64,000 nt of DNA, taken from NCBI RefSeq assembly GCF_027594865.1, contig NZ_CP089391.1, forward strand, positions 1,704,501 to 1,768,500. Direction: 5' to 3'. Positions 7,626 through 16,439 of the stretch are shown in pieces. Positions within the stretch are counted from its first letter, which is position 1; every line of letters starts with the position of its first letter. Origin of the DNA: Bradyrhizobium xenonodulans. Lineage in GTDB: Bacteria > Pseudomonadota > Alphaproteobacteria > Rhizobiales > Xanthobacteraceae. The position numbers were made by a program, and so were the translations under genes. Under the pieces are notes generated by a model. It did no database searches. It had not been told where the DNA came from and saw only the letters and a program-made list of their open reading frames with translations.

Positions 7626-9101
7626 CTATCTCAACCAACCAAGGATCTCGGTTGCGGAAGGTGCCCCGAGCCTGGCCTGCGATCCGCTCGATCCATTCGG
7701 CGCATTGCCCCAGTCTGCCTCAAAGGTGGTGCGTTGCTCAGCTTGCGTGCGCCAGGTCAGAAATTGAGATAACGCGTCCATCATGTCATCGGTCTTGCCG
7801 AACGGAAACGAGACATATTCCAAGAGGAAATCATCCAGCCAGGGCGCCGTTCGGGGCACGACGAGGGAGCCCGCCTGCAGCTTTGCGGTCTCGCCGCTCA
7901 TGCGCGAGCGCTTGTCTTGGGTCGGCTTGATCCCCAGCAAGCCCTGCAATCCGCGCCGGTCGAGCTCGTGGATCAACGGAGATCCCATGGCGGTATCCTC
8001 GATGAGCACGGCACCAGGCCTATGTTTGGACCACTGCTCCAGCATGATTTGGCAAAGCGCGGGGAACTCCACCTTTCCTCGCCAAAGATCGATTAGATAA
8101 TATTGGTTCCGGTTGCGGACCAGAAATGCCAAGCAGGTCGAGTAGTTGCTGTTCGCCCCTGCCTTCGCGGCCGTGTCACAGGAGAGCACGATTTCGTCCC
8201 CAGGCTGACGGCTCGGAAGGATGTCGTACGATCGAAGCCATTCGCGTTTGAGGTCGTTACCTTCATCGGGCGCGGGGTCTTGAAGATATTGTGTTTGGAA
8301 CACCGCTGACCCCACCTGGCTCCTGGTGTCGTCCAGGGTCTTGAGGGATTCGCGTTTCTGCAGAGGCTGTCCTTCGGCCCAAACGTAGGATCTGTTTTTC
8401 AGTTGGATCGTCCTGATCTCTGGCGCAATCGCCGGCAGCGCCAGATGATCCCAGCCGTCCCTTTCGATGAGGTGACCGGTTAGGTCTTGCAGGTGCAGGC
8501 GCTGCATCAGAACGATGATGCTACCTTTAGCCTTGTCGTCCAGGCGCGACACCAGCGAGCGATCGAACCACTCGTTGCAGCTCTGGCGCAGCCCATCGGA
8601 CGCCGCGCCATTTGCATTCAACGGGTCATCAACGATGATTGTGTCGGCGCCAAATCCGGTGAGCGTGCCGCCCACGGACATTGCAAGGCGAGAACCGCCC
8701 TCCATTGTTACGAGCTGATCTTCGGTGCTCTTCGCGAGGCGCGTCGGAAATAGGTTACGGTACCAGGACGATTCCATAATTCGTCGGCAGTTGGCCGAGT
8801 GTTCGTTCGCCAAAACTTGGGAATAGCTGACGCATATGAACTTGTGAGTGGGATCTTGGCCTAGCCTGAAGGCGGGCCACGCCGCCGAAACGATAAATGA
8901 TTTCAGTGAGCGGGGCGGCGCGTTGATGATCTGTCTCGTTGCGTGCTCTAAGCTCGTCATCAATTTAAGGGCGATCAATTCGTGAAACCATTCCTGCGAA
9001 TACGTCTTACTCGGAAACGATTTAGAAAACGCCTTCATAGCGAAGGCAAGAGGGTCCGAGCGGAAGATCGCATCGCGTTCGGGTCTGGTGTAAGTTGGCA
9101 T
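7626..9101 (-). CDS. Phage terminase large subunit (ATPase-nuclease)
   Basis: A 491-residue protein of the TerL family, the motor that packages phage DNA. The N-terminal ATPase has a Walker A-like NAPPRSLKS (about residues 60-68) and a Walker B TIIVDDPL with acidic residues at about 158-159. The C-terminal RNase H-like nuclease has LSCDTAAKAG, VLIEDTAMGSPLI and DDMMDALSQ, giving the usual Asp/Glu/Asp metal site. The ATG at 9101 is preferred because GAGGA lies nine bases upstream and it follows the DUF5681 stop by 4 bp; in-frame ATGs at 9116 and 9122 lack a site. Nothing for portal, capsid or tail follows it. Confidence 0.9.
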   Translation of the reverse strand: MPTYTRPERDAIFRSDPLAFAMKAFSKSFPSKTYSQEWFHELIALKLMTSLEHATRQIINAPPRSLKSFIVSAAWPAFRLGQDPTHKFICVSYSQVLANEHSANCRRIMESSWYRNLFPTRLAKSTEDQLVTMEGGSRLAMSVGGTLTGFGADTIIVDDPLNANGAASDGLRQSCNEWFDRSLVSRLDDKAKGSIIVLMQRLHLQDLTGHLIERDGWDHLALPAIAPEIRTIQLKNRSYVWAEGQPLQKRESLKTLDDTRSQVGSAVFQTQYLQDPAPDEGNDLKREWLRSYDILPSRQPGDEIVLSCDTAAKAGANSNYSTCLAFLVRNRNQYYLIDLWRGKVEFPALCQIMLEQWSKHRPGAVLIEDTAMGSPLIHELDRRGLQGLLGIKPTQDKRSRMSGETAKLQAGSLVVPRTAPWLDDFLLEYVSFPFGKTDDMMDALSQFLTWRTQAEQRTTFEADWGNAPNGSSGSQARLGAPSATEILGWLR

Positions 9102-9105
9102 TGAT

Positions 9106-9486
9106 TCAATCCTCATGTTCATGTTTGACGTTGCGGCGGAGAAAATCGGCGATGATCTCATGGTCATGGTCGGTCACGATTGCGCTCTCGCCATCGGCAC
9201 CAGCCTTTGGCTCGAATTTCATGATCATGTTGAAGAGCTGCGTGCAGGCCTTGGTCTCGCCTTTTGCAGCCTGCTCGAACAGCCTCAGGAGCACGAGTTC
9301 CTGTCGACTCACAAAGCGCTGCTCGCCGTCCTCGCGAATTTGAACCCGCTTTCGCATCATGCTGGTAAGGTCGGTCTTGAGGTTGCGCGAGCCTTTGGGC
9401 CGGCCTTTGGGATTGCCGGATTGCCCCGGCCGAAATCGCCGCGAAACTGGCGGGCGCTTGTATCCCGCATTCTGATCGTCAGTCAT
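9106..9486 (-). CDS. DUF5681-family protein, probable small-terminase-like partner
   Basis: A 126-residue basic protein beginning MTDDQNAGYK and carrying the family signature FRPGQSGNPKGRPKGSRN near residue 25, followed by a charged helical region and a C-terminal HDHEIIADFLRR. DUF5681 proteins are commonly found just upstream of large terminases in alphaproteobacterial phage-like loci (known association). A role in DNA recognition for packaging is inference. It sits 5 bp after the methyltransferase gene and 4 bp before the terminase, so the three genes form one operon. The ATG at 9486 has AAGGGA upstream; a longer open frame exists but overlaps the methyltransferase. Confidence 0.8.
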   Translation of the reverse strand: MTDDQNAGYKRPPVSRRFRPGQSGNPKGRPKGSRNLKTDLTSMMRKRVQIREDGEQRFVSRQELVLLRLFEQAAKGETKACTQLFNMIMKFEPKAGADGESAIVTDHDHEIIADFLRRNVKHEHED

Positions 9487-9491
9487 GGCTG

Positions 9492-10853
9492 CTATCCCTT
9501 GCGCGTAGGGCCGGGCAGCAAGCGTGGTGCGGCGTAAGACAAGGCGAGTGGTACCGTCTCCCGATCGGCGAAGCTGTGACCCGTCTTGCCGCAGATCGCC
9601 GGTTTGCCGGTATAGCCTTGCCAACGGCGTATGATGGCGTCGCAATACAATGGGTCGACCTCCAGAAGAGCGGCGCGGCGGCCGGTCCTTTCTGCGGCAA
9701 TCACCGTAGTTCCGGATCCCGCAAAAGGGTCCAAAACAAGATCGCCGCGCGAGGTACAGTCCTTGATCACGTCGACAATCAAGGCGACGGGCTTAACCGT
9801 CGGGTGCACGGCCAGCAGCTCGTCGCGGTGCCGGCCAAAGCTGTTGATGCCCTGATAGGCCCACAGGTTGCTTCGATTGCGCCCGTGGGCGCCGAGCCCA
9901 ACGTTGTTGATATGCGGCGCCAGGCCGTTCTTGAATACGTGCACGAATTCGTGCTGGGAACGGTAGAACGAGCCCATGCCGGCATTGGTCTTGGCCCAGA
10001 CACAGGTGTTCTTGTGCTCGGTGTAAACACCGCGTGCGGCCGTCAGCAGCTCGAACGTGTGCCGCCAATCCATGAAAAAGTAGTGCAGCGAGCCCTCGAC
10101 GCTGTGTCTAGCGACGAGCGCGGATGCCGTGGTCAGGAACTCAATGAACTGTTGTGGCGCCATTTCGCCGGAGGCCATGGCAAATTCGCGGTGTTTGACG
10201 CTGCCGCGGCCCCCAACGTGGCCGATGATAGGGACGTTGTAGGGTGGATCCGCGATCACCGCGCGCGCCTGCTGATCGCCCAACACGGCCTTGTAGGCCT
10301 GTTCGTCCAAGGCATCGCCGCAAATGAGTCGATGCCTGCCAAGCCGCCAGACATCGCCTCGCCTGCTAACGGCTGGCCCGGCAAACCCAGGCTCGGGCAA
10401 AGTGTCATCCTGTACTGCGACCGGCTGATCCAGAATCGAATCGACCTCTGCTGTGTGAAATCCGATGGCGGCAAAATCAAAATCGAAATTCAGGCCGGTC
10501 AGAACCCGCAGATCCTCTCCGAGAACCTCCATGTCCCAGGTGGCATTTTCGGCGATTTTGTTGTCGGCAATGGCGAGCGCCCGCTTTTCGGCTCGCGACA
10601 AATGTCCGAGGACGACTGCCGGTATTTCCCTGAACCCGTGCTGTTCGGCCGCGGTGAGAACGGCGTTGCCGAGGAGTACGTTGAGATTTTCGTCGACGAC
10701 GATAGGTTTAGTGAGTCCAAATGTAACGATGCTCTTGGCAAGCTGACCGATCTGCTCCTGCGAATGCCGGCGGGAATTGCGCGCATTTTTCGTCAGCATC
10801 TGCACAGGGAAATATTGGATGCACAGTTTGGGGAAATTTGACCTTTCAGGCAT
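9492..10853 (-). CDS. DNA methyltransferase (N4/N6) with N-terminal ParB-like domain
   Basis: A 453-residue protein. Residues 10-145 are a ParB/Srx-like domain (QLAKSIVTFGLTKPIVVD, EKRALAIADNKIAENATWD). Residues 165-430 are an amino-methyltransferase with motif IV DPPY (202-205) before motif I LDPFAGSGTT, the beta-class order. It likely methylates adenine or cytosine in a short DNA site, a common phage orphan methylase used for protection or packaging control. The usual GHGR-type motif of the ParB-like domain is changed to LLGNAVLTAAE, so that domain may only bind DNA. It is the first gene of the methylase-DUF5681-terminase operon. No cognate restriction enzyme is present. Confidence 0.88.
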   Translation of the reverse strand: MPERSNFPKLCIQYFPVQMLTKNARNSRRHSQEQIGQLAKSIVTFGLTKPIVVDENLNVLLGNAVLTAAEQHGFREIPAVVLGHLSRAEKRALAIADNKIAENATWDMEVLGEDLRVLTGLNFDFDFAAIGFHTAEVDSILDQPVAVQDDTLPEPGFAGPAVSRRGDVWRLGRHRLICGDALDEQAYKAVLGDQQARAVIADPPYNVPIIGHVGGRGSVKHREFAMASGEMAPQQFIEFLTTASALVARHSVEGSLHYFFMDWRHTFELLTAARGVYTEHKNTCVWAKTNAGMGSFYRSQHEFVHVFKNGLAPHINNVGLGAHGRNRSNLWAYQGINSFGRHRDELLAVHPTVKPVALIVDVIKDCTSRGDLVLDPFAGSGTTVIAAERTGRRAALLEVDPLYCDAIIRRWQGYTGKPAICGKTGHSFADRETVPLALSYAAPRLLPGPTRKG

Positions 10854-11914
10854 GACTGCTCCGGCTCAAAAACTGGGCTCTCTAAGTACCGGAATATTGG
10901 CTCTGTAACAGAAGGCCCTGAGCTCTAGTCGCGGCGACGAGCCCAGACAGGGAACACGTCGCGCAAAGCCGAAAGGCATCGCCTGTCGGGCCTGTGATCA
11001 GAGGACCGATCCAGCCACCGAGAGATCACCTTATCAATATCGGGTCGGAAAGCCGGTTGGTTTTCCAACCGACCCGGCGTGCGAGCCCGGAAGCCTGATA
11101 CAGAACTAGCTTGGATCGGCTCGGGAATTTCAGTCTTGACGTCGAACTCGCCGATGAACTTGCCGTCGTGCCAGCCTCCCATCTGCGCGAAGACCAAGCC
11201 AAACCATTCTGCTGGGCGAAATGGCTGACGATCGGTTCAGATCGGTTAGGGCCGCTCCGATGTTGAAATCGACAATGTGTGAGCCAATTTGACGCGAACG
11301 GTGTTCCCTCGACGCCGGACTCGCTCCTGATGCCGCGAGTAACCAGGGCGGGTCGAGGTCACTTTCGAGGTGCCCAAGCGAGCGGCTGGTGATGCTGGGC
11401 GGCGGCCACAATGTTTCCGGCCGTTCTTGCGCTTCGCCCTTGTCGTCGCTCGAAGCGTGCGTCTGCACCTCAGCCGGCGTCGGTCCAAATTCCAATGCCT
11501 CCCGTGCCCAAACGTTGTCACAATGGGTTTCCGAGGCGCCTTGGCGTGTCCTGTTTCGGACCGGCACAGTCCCTGTTTACACCGGGAATTTCCCTGTTCC
11601 GGTCTTGACGCTTCGCCGTCGAAATGCTTCGGGATTTCAAGGCCGTTTGGGCATTTTTTCCGTGCGGCCGCGGCACCGCTGTTGGCGTTTCCCGGTAGAA
11701 ATCCCTGTTAGCAGGCAATTTGGGTCGGAGCCCATTTGAAGCCTGGTCCGTCTGGGCCTGCTCTCACCGTACTTCCTGTCCGGGGTTGACCCAAACAGCC
11801 GATATGTCTCAGAAAGGCTGCCTGCACACGGCTGTGTCGCCGCCGTGCTTCCCCGAACCGGTAAATCCAGGCCGTGTGTTCGCCGGATCTCTCATTGGAA
11901 TGTGAGGCTAGGCC
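10854..11914. other. 1.06-kb gap between the phage operon and gmd
   Basis: No gene could be supported. The minus-strand frame around 10925-11197 includes MGGWHDGKFIGEFDVKTEIP and could be a small gene or fragment, but it has no family match known to me and no clear start. A potential hairpin lies at 11041-11076 (CGGGTCGG..GGTTGG TTTT CCAACCGACCCG). The region just before 11914 should hold the gmd promoter and possibly the right end of the island. No exact repeat of the manC side was found by eye. Confidence 0.45.
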
Positions 11915-12985
11915 ATGGCTGAGCGGATCGCTCTCATCACCGGCGTGACCGGCCAGGACGGCGCCTATCTCGCCGAACACCTGCTGTCGCTGGGCTATGT
12001 CGTGCACGGCATCAAGCGGCGCTCGTCCTCGTTCAACACCGCGCGGGTCGATCATCTCTACCAGGACCCGCATGTCGGCAACGTGCCGTTCCTGATGCAT
12101 TACGGCGACATGACGGATTCGACCAATCTGATCCGCCTGGTGCAGCAGATCCGGCCGACCGAGATCTACAATCTCGCCGCCCAGAGCCACGTCGCCGTCA
12201 GCTTCGAGAGCCCGGAATACACCGCCAATGCCGACGCGATCGGCGTGCTGCGTCTTTTGGAGGCGATCCGCATCCTCGGCATGGAGAAGCGGACGCGATT
12301 CTACCAGGCCTCGACCTCCGAGCTGTATGGGCTCGTGCAGGAGATCCCGCAGAAGGAGACGACGCCGTTCTATCCGCGCTCGCCCTACGGCGTCGCCAAG
12401 CTCTACGGCTACTGGATCACGGTGAACTACCGCGAAGCCTACGGCATGTTCGCGGCCAACGGCATCCTGTTCAACCACGAGAGCCCGATCCGCGGCGAGA
12501 CTTTTGTGACCCGCAAGATCACCCGCAGCGTGTCGCGGATCGAGGTCGGGCTCGAGGAGACGCTCTATCTCGGCAATCTCGAAGCCAAGCGCGACTGGGG
12601 CCATGCGCGCGACTATGTCGAGGGCATGCACCTGATCCTCCAGGCCGACAAGCCCGACGACTTCGTGCTCGCCACCGGCGAGACGCGCTCGGTGCGCGAG
12701 ATGGTCGAGCTGTCGTTCGCACATGTCGGCCGCCGCATCGCTTGGCGCGGCAAGGGCGTCGAGGAGACCGGCATCGACGAGGCGAGCGGCAAGACATTGG
12801 TGAAGATCGATCCGACTTATTTTCGCCCGACCGAGGTCGATCTCCTCATAGGCGACGCCGGCAAGGCGCGCGAAGTGCTCGGCTGGAAGCCGAAGCGGAG
12901 CTTTGCGGAGCTGGTCGCGGAGATGATGGCGAGTGATCTCGCCGAGGCAAAGCGGGACGCTGGCCGTGGCCAACGCAGCGTTTGA
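11915..12985 (+). CDS. gmd: GDP-mannose 4,6-dehydratase
   Basis: Converts GDP-D-mannose to GDP-4-keto-6-deoxy-D-mannose, the first step to GDP-L-fucose, in the cytoplasm. 356 residues, the usual size of the family. The NADP-binding [15 protein letters not shown] glycine loop is at residues 9-23. The short-chain dehydrogenase catalytic YxxxK appears as YGVAK, with the Ser/Thr partner in QASTSELYG, and the substrate segment [16 protein letters not shown] is typical of Gmd. It overlaps the start of fcl by 20 bp, so the two are translationally coupled. Its substrate would come from manC. Confidence 0.97.
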   Translation: MAERIALITGVTGQDGAYLAEHLLSLGYVVHGIKRRSSSFNTARVDHLYQDPHVGNVPFLMHYGDMTDSTNLIRLVQQIRPTEIYNLAAQSHVAVSFESPEYTANADAIGVLRLLEAIRILGMEKRTRFYQASTSELYGLVQEIPQKETTPFYPRSPYGVAKLYGYWITVNYREAYGMFAANGILFNHESPIRGETFVTRKITRSVSRIEVGLEETLYLGNLEAKRDWGHARDYVEGMHLILQADKPDDFVLATGETRSVREMVELSFAHVGRRIAWRGKGVEETGIDEASGKTLVKIDPTYFRPTEVDLLIGDAGKAREVLGWKPKRSFAELVAEMMASDLAEAKRDAGRGQRSV

Positions 12986-13907
12986 GCTGAAGGGCAGAAG
13001 CGTCTACGTCGCCGGCCATCGTGGCATGGTCGGCAGCGCGCTCGTGCGCCGGCTCGAACGGGAGGAGGTCAGGCTCGTCACCGTCGACCGGCGCGAGGTC
13101 GATCTCTGCAACCAGGCCGCCGTGTTCGACTGGTTCGCGAGAACGCGGCCGCAGGTGATCTTCCTCGCTGCCGCCAAGGTCGGCGGCATCGTCGCCAACG
13201 ACACGCTGCGCGCCGAGTTCATCTACGACAACATCGCGATCGCCGCGAACGTGATCCAGGCCGCGCATCAGAACGGTGCCGAGAAGCTGATGTTCCTGGG
13301 CTCGTCCTGCATCTATCCGAAACTGGCGCCGCAGCCGCTGCGCGAGGACTCGGTCTTGACCGGCCCGCTGGAGCCGACCAACGAGCCTTATGCCATTGCA
13401 AAAATCGCCGGCATCAAGATGGCGGAAGCCTATCGCAGCCAGTATGGCAGCGACTTCATCAGCGTGATGCCGACCAATCTCTACGGCCCCGGCGACAATT
13501 ATCACCCTGAATTGAGCCACGTCGTCGCCGCGCTGATCCGGCGCTTCCACGAGGCGAAGGTCGCGGGCGCGAAGAGCGTCGTCGTATGGGGCACCGGCAC
13601 GCCGCGGCGCGAGTTCCTTTATGTCGACGACATGGCGGATGCCTGCGTGCACCTGATGAAGACCTATTCCGGTTCGGATCTGATCAACATCGGCACCGGC
13701 GAAGACATCACCATCGCCGGGTTCGCGCACATTGTCGCCGAGATCGTCGGCTACAGCGGCGAGATCAGCTTCGACGCCTCGCGGCCCGACGGCACGCCGC
13801 GCAAGCTGCTCGATGTCAGCCGTCTCGCCAAGCTCGGCTGGCGCGCGACGACGTCGCTTCACGATGGCTTGAGGCGCGCATACGCGGCGTATCTGTCGCA
13901 TATGTAG
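12966..13907 (+). CDS. fcl: GDP-L-fucose synthase (GDP-4-keto-6-deoxymannose epimerase-reductase)
   Basis: Epimerises and reduces the Gmd product to GDP-L-fucose using NADPH. 313 residues. Features are [16 protein letters not shown] (NADP loop, near the N-terminus), LGSSCIYPK with the catalytic Ser and Cys region, YAIAK (Tyr-x3-Lys), and [20 protein letters not shown], all diagnostic. I prefer the GTG at 12966 because the family begins directly with a short lead before the glycine loop; a GTG at 12933 in the same frame would add 11 residues. It is overlapped by the end of gmd, forming a two-gene unit for fucose or a fucose-derived sugar of surface polysaccharide. Confidence 0.95.
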   Translation: MANAAFELKGRSVYVAGHRGMVGSALVRRLEREEVRLVTVDRREVDLCNQAAVFDWFARTRPQVIFLAAAKVGGIVANDTLRAEFIYDNIAIAANVIQAAHQNGAEKLMFLGSSCIYPKLAPQPLREDSVLTGPLEPTNEPYAIAKIAGIKMAEAYRSQYGSDFISVMPTNLYGPGDNYHPELSHVVAALIRRFHEAKVAGAKSVVVWGTGTPRREFLYVDDMADACVHLMKTYSGSDLINIGTGEDITIAGFAHIVAEIVGYSGEISFDASRPDGTPRKLLDVSRLAKLGWRATTSLHDGLRRAYAAYLSHM

Positions 13908-14083
13908 AATGCAACGAATGCATGTCGCGTATTTCAGGCGTTGTCCGCAACGCCTGTCACGCGGAGCGGCTAAGGTTTATTCAGTTCGCGCAGCAACCTG
14001 CCCTAATGTTGGGCGCGCGGCCGGATAGAGAAATGGTCTAGGGTGTTCAGTGGAACATCCGTCTTCAACGGAAAGAGTTTTTC

Positions 14084-15400
14084 ATGCGAATCGCGATGAT
14101 CGGAACGGGCTATGTGGGACTGGTGTCCGGAGCCTGTTTCGCGGATTTCGGCCACGACGTCACCTGCGTCGACAAGGACGAGAGGAAGATCGCAGCGCTC
14201 CATCGCGGCGAGATCCCGATCTACGAGCCGGGCCTCGACGAGCTGGTGGCGGCCAATGTGAAGGCCAGGCGGCTCGGCTTCACCACCGATTTGTCGAAGC
14301 CGGTCGCTGACGCCGATGCCGTGTTCATCGCGGTCGGCACGCCGTCGCGCCGCGGTGATGGCCACGCCGATCTCTCCTATGTCTACGCCGCCGCGAAAGA
14401 GATCGCGCAGTCGCTGTCCGGCTTCACCGTCGTGGTGACCAAGTCGACCGTTCCGGTCGGCACCGGCGACGAGGTCGAGCGCATCATCCGCGAGACCAAT
14501 CCCAAGGCCGACGTCGTCGTCGCCTCGAACCCGGAATTCCTGCGCGAGGGCGCGGCGATCCGCGACTTCAAATTCCCCGACCGCGTCGTGGTCGGCACCT
14601 CCGACGAGCGCGGCCGCAAGGTGATGGGCGACATCTATCGCCCGCTGTCGCTGAACCAGGCGCCGCTGATGTTCACCGCGCGCCGTACCGCCGAGATGAT
14701 CAAATACGCCGCGAACGCGTTCCTCGCGACCAAGATCACCTTCATCAACGAGATCGCCGACCTGTCCGAGAAGGCCGGCGCCAACGTGCAGGAGGTCGCA
14801 CGCGGCATTGGCCTCGACAACCGCATCGGCACCAAGTTCCTGCATGCCGGTCCCGGCTTCGGCGGCTCGTGCTTTCCGAAGGACACCAAGGCGCTGATCA
14901 AGATCGCGCAGGACTATGACGTCTCCTTGCGCATCGTCGAGTCGGTGCTGGCGGTCAACGAGAACCGCAAGCGCGCGATGGCGCGGAAAGTGAGCCATGT
15001 GCTCGGCGGCAATCTGCGCGGCAAGACCATCGCCGTGCTCGGTCTCACCTTCAAGCCCGACACCGACGACATGCGCGATGCGCCGTCGATCCCGCTCGTT
15101 ACCGGCCTGATCGACATGGGCGCGAAGGTCAAGGCCTTCGACCCCGTCGGCATGGAGCAGGCGAAGAGTGAGCTGCCGAACATCACCTATTGCGAGGACG
15201 CCTATTCCTGCGCTGACGGAGCCGATGCGCTCGTCGTCGTGACCGAATGGGCGCAGTTCCGTGGGCTCGATCTCGACCGGCTGAAGGCGACCATGGCCCA
15301 GCCCGTCGTGGTCGATCTCCGCAACATCTTCAGTCCGCAGGACATGGCTGCCGCCGGCTTCACCTACGAGAGCGTCGGTCGCCCGCCTGCGCAGGGCTGA
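14084..15400 (+). CDS. ugd: UDP-glucose 6-dehydrogenase
   Basis: Oxidises UDP-glucose to UDP-glucuronate with two NAD+, feeding acidic exopolysaccharide. 438 residues, standard length. The N-terminal Rossmann motif is IGTGYVGLVSGACFADFG. The catalytic cysteine is Cys263 in GGSCFPKDTKAL. VLGLTFKPDTDDMRDAPS marks the C-terminal UDP-binding domain. It lies 176 bp after fcl on the same strand and is followed by a strong hairpin terminator at 15418-15457. The pgm gene at 22.8 kb would supply glucose-1-phosphate for its substrate. Confidence 0.97.
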   Translation: MRIAMIGTGYVGLVSGACFADFGHDVTCVDKDERKIAALHRGEIPIYEPGLDELVAANVKARRLGFTTDLSKPVADADAVFIAVGTPSRRGDGHADLSYVYAAAKEIAQSLSGFTVVVTKSTVPVGTGDEVERIIRETNPKADVVVASNPEFLREGAAIRDFKFPDRVVVGTSDERGRKVMGDIYRPLSLNQAPLMFTARRTAEMIKYAANAFLATKITFINEIADLSEKAGANVQEVARGIGLDNRIGTKFLHAGPGFGGSCFPKDTKALIKIAQDYDVSLRIVESVLAVNENRKRAMARKVSHVLGGNLRGKTIAVLGLTFKPDTDDMRDAPSIPLVTGLIDMGAKVKAFDPVGMEQAKSELPNITYCEDAYSCADGADALVVVTEWAQFRGLDLDRLKATMAQPVVVDLRNIFSPQDMAAAGFTYESVGRPPAQG

Positions 15401-15417
15401 TAGATCCAGCCGAGTTG

Positions 15418-15457
15418 GTTTTCGCCCGCCTCATCCCGAGGCGGGCGAAATATTTTC
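15418..15457 (+). terminator. Rho-independent terminator after ugd
   Basis: Perfect 12-bp stem TTCGCCCGCCTC / GAGGCGGGCGAA with loop ATCCC (15421-15449), followed by AATATTTTC. It is placed 20 bp after the ugd stop and separates ugd from the epimerase-like gene. Confidence 0.8.
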
Positions 15458-15524
15458 TGATGCGATATGATCCGGTCGCACGAGGTGGCCGAGCCTTGGC
15501 CCGGCTGCCGCTATGGAGACGGTC

Positions 15525-16409
15525 ATGACCGACGACACGCACACGATCCGCAGCAGCACGCTCACCGCGACCATCAAGGCGCAAGGCGCCGAGCTGTGCT
15601 CTCTGAAGGACGGCGACGGCACCGAGTTCATCTGGCAGGCGGGCCCGGCCTGGCCGCGCCATGCGCCGCTGCTGTTTCCAATCGTCGGGCGTCTCGCCAA
15701 TGACGAATTGCGGCACCGGGGCAAGACGTGCCGGATGACCCAGCACGGCTTTGCGCGCGACAGCCGCTTTGCATGGGGGACGCGTGAAGAGAGCCGCTGC
15801 ACCCTGGTGCTCGATGACAGCGAGACGACGCGCGCGCTCTATCCGTTCGCGTTCCGGCTGACGGCCGGCTATGCGCTCGATGAATCCGGTCTCGATCTGA
15901 CGCTCACCATCGCCAACACCGGCACGGAGACGTTGCCGGCTTCGCTCGGCGGCCATCCCGCCTTCAACTGGCCGCTTCAGCCGGGCAAGGTGAAAGAGAG
16001 CTACGCGCTGACTTTCGCGAGCCCGGAATCATCTCCCGTGCGCCGTCTCGACGGCGGCCTGCTCCGCGCGGAAACGGAGCCAAATCCCGTCGAGGGCACA
16101 GTGTTGCCCCTGTCCGAATCCCTCTTCGCCGACGACGCCATCATCTTCGACCGCATCGAAAGCAAGTCGGTCCGCTATGCCGCCAGGCAGGGCGCCGGAC
16201 CTTGGCTAAAGATGTCATGGCGTGGCTTTCGTGAGCTCGGTGTCTGGTCGAAACCGTCGGGCGCGCCTTTCCTCTGCATCGAGCCGTGGCGCGGCTATGC
16301 CAGTCCCGCCGGCTTCGACGGCGAGTTCAGCGACAAGCCGGGCCTGATGCACATCGCGCCGGGTGCGGAAGAGCAGTTGTCGTACCGGGTCGAGGTCGGA
16401 TCGTCCTGA
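15525..16409 (+). CDS. Aldose 1-epimerase-like (galactose mutarotase superfamily) protein
   Basis: 294 residues with the mutarotase-like fold signatures of the LacX/YeaD-type branch: LLFPIVGRLAND, MTQHGFARDSRF, LGGHPAFNWPL and FLCIEPWRGYASP. These proteins act on the anomeric carbon of free or phosphorylated sugars; the specific substrate is unknown. I chose the ATG at 15525 (GGAG six bases upstream) over an in-frame ATG at 15513. It converges on the MBL gene, with only 30 bp between the two stops. Confidence 0.85.
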   Translation: MTDDTHTIRSSTLTATIKAQGAELCSLKDGDGTEFIWQAGPAWPRHAPLLFPIVGRLANDELRHRGKTCRMTQHGFARDSRFAWGTREESRCTLVLDDSETTRALYPFAFRLTAGYALDESGLDLTLTIANTGTETLPASLGGHPAFNWPLQPGKVKESYALTFASPESSPVRRLDGGLLRAETEPNPVEGTVLPLSESLFADDAIIFDRIESKSVRYAARQGAGPWLKMSWRGFRELGVWSKPSGAPFLCIEPWRGYASPAGFDGEFSDKPGLMHIAPGAEEQLSYRVEVGSS

Positions 16410-16439
16410 GCCCCGCCGCCCCTCGCGGACCCATGGCTG

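Larger units (their letters stand above)
1400..11700. mobile_element. Degraded prophage or phage-satellite island inserted between manC and gmd
   Basis: All intact genes here are on the minus strand, opposite to the flanking polysaccharide genes, and belong to phage families: DNA methyltransferase with ParB-like domain, DUF5681 (small-terminase-like), large terminase, YqaJ exonuclease and ERF annealing protein, plus a glycoside hydrolase as cargo. The DNA reads visibly less GC-rich than its surroundings, especially at 5900-6700. Between the intact genes lie frameshifted or truncated second copies of island genes (1568-1735, 7359-7580, 4756-4851 against 7212-7307). I saw no integrase, tRNA target, capsid or tail gene and could not define att repeats, so the boundaries are approximate and set only by the neighbouring genes. 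Confidence 0.75.

Noticed and set aside
11130..11567. 145-residue minus-strand frame in the gap before gmd
   Set aside because: No family, no ribosome binding site and unbalanced composition; not supportable as a gene.
11708..12973. 421-residue open frame on the minus strand across gmd
   Set aside because: It is the antisense of gmd, caused by high GC codon bias; gmd itself has all family motifs.
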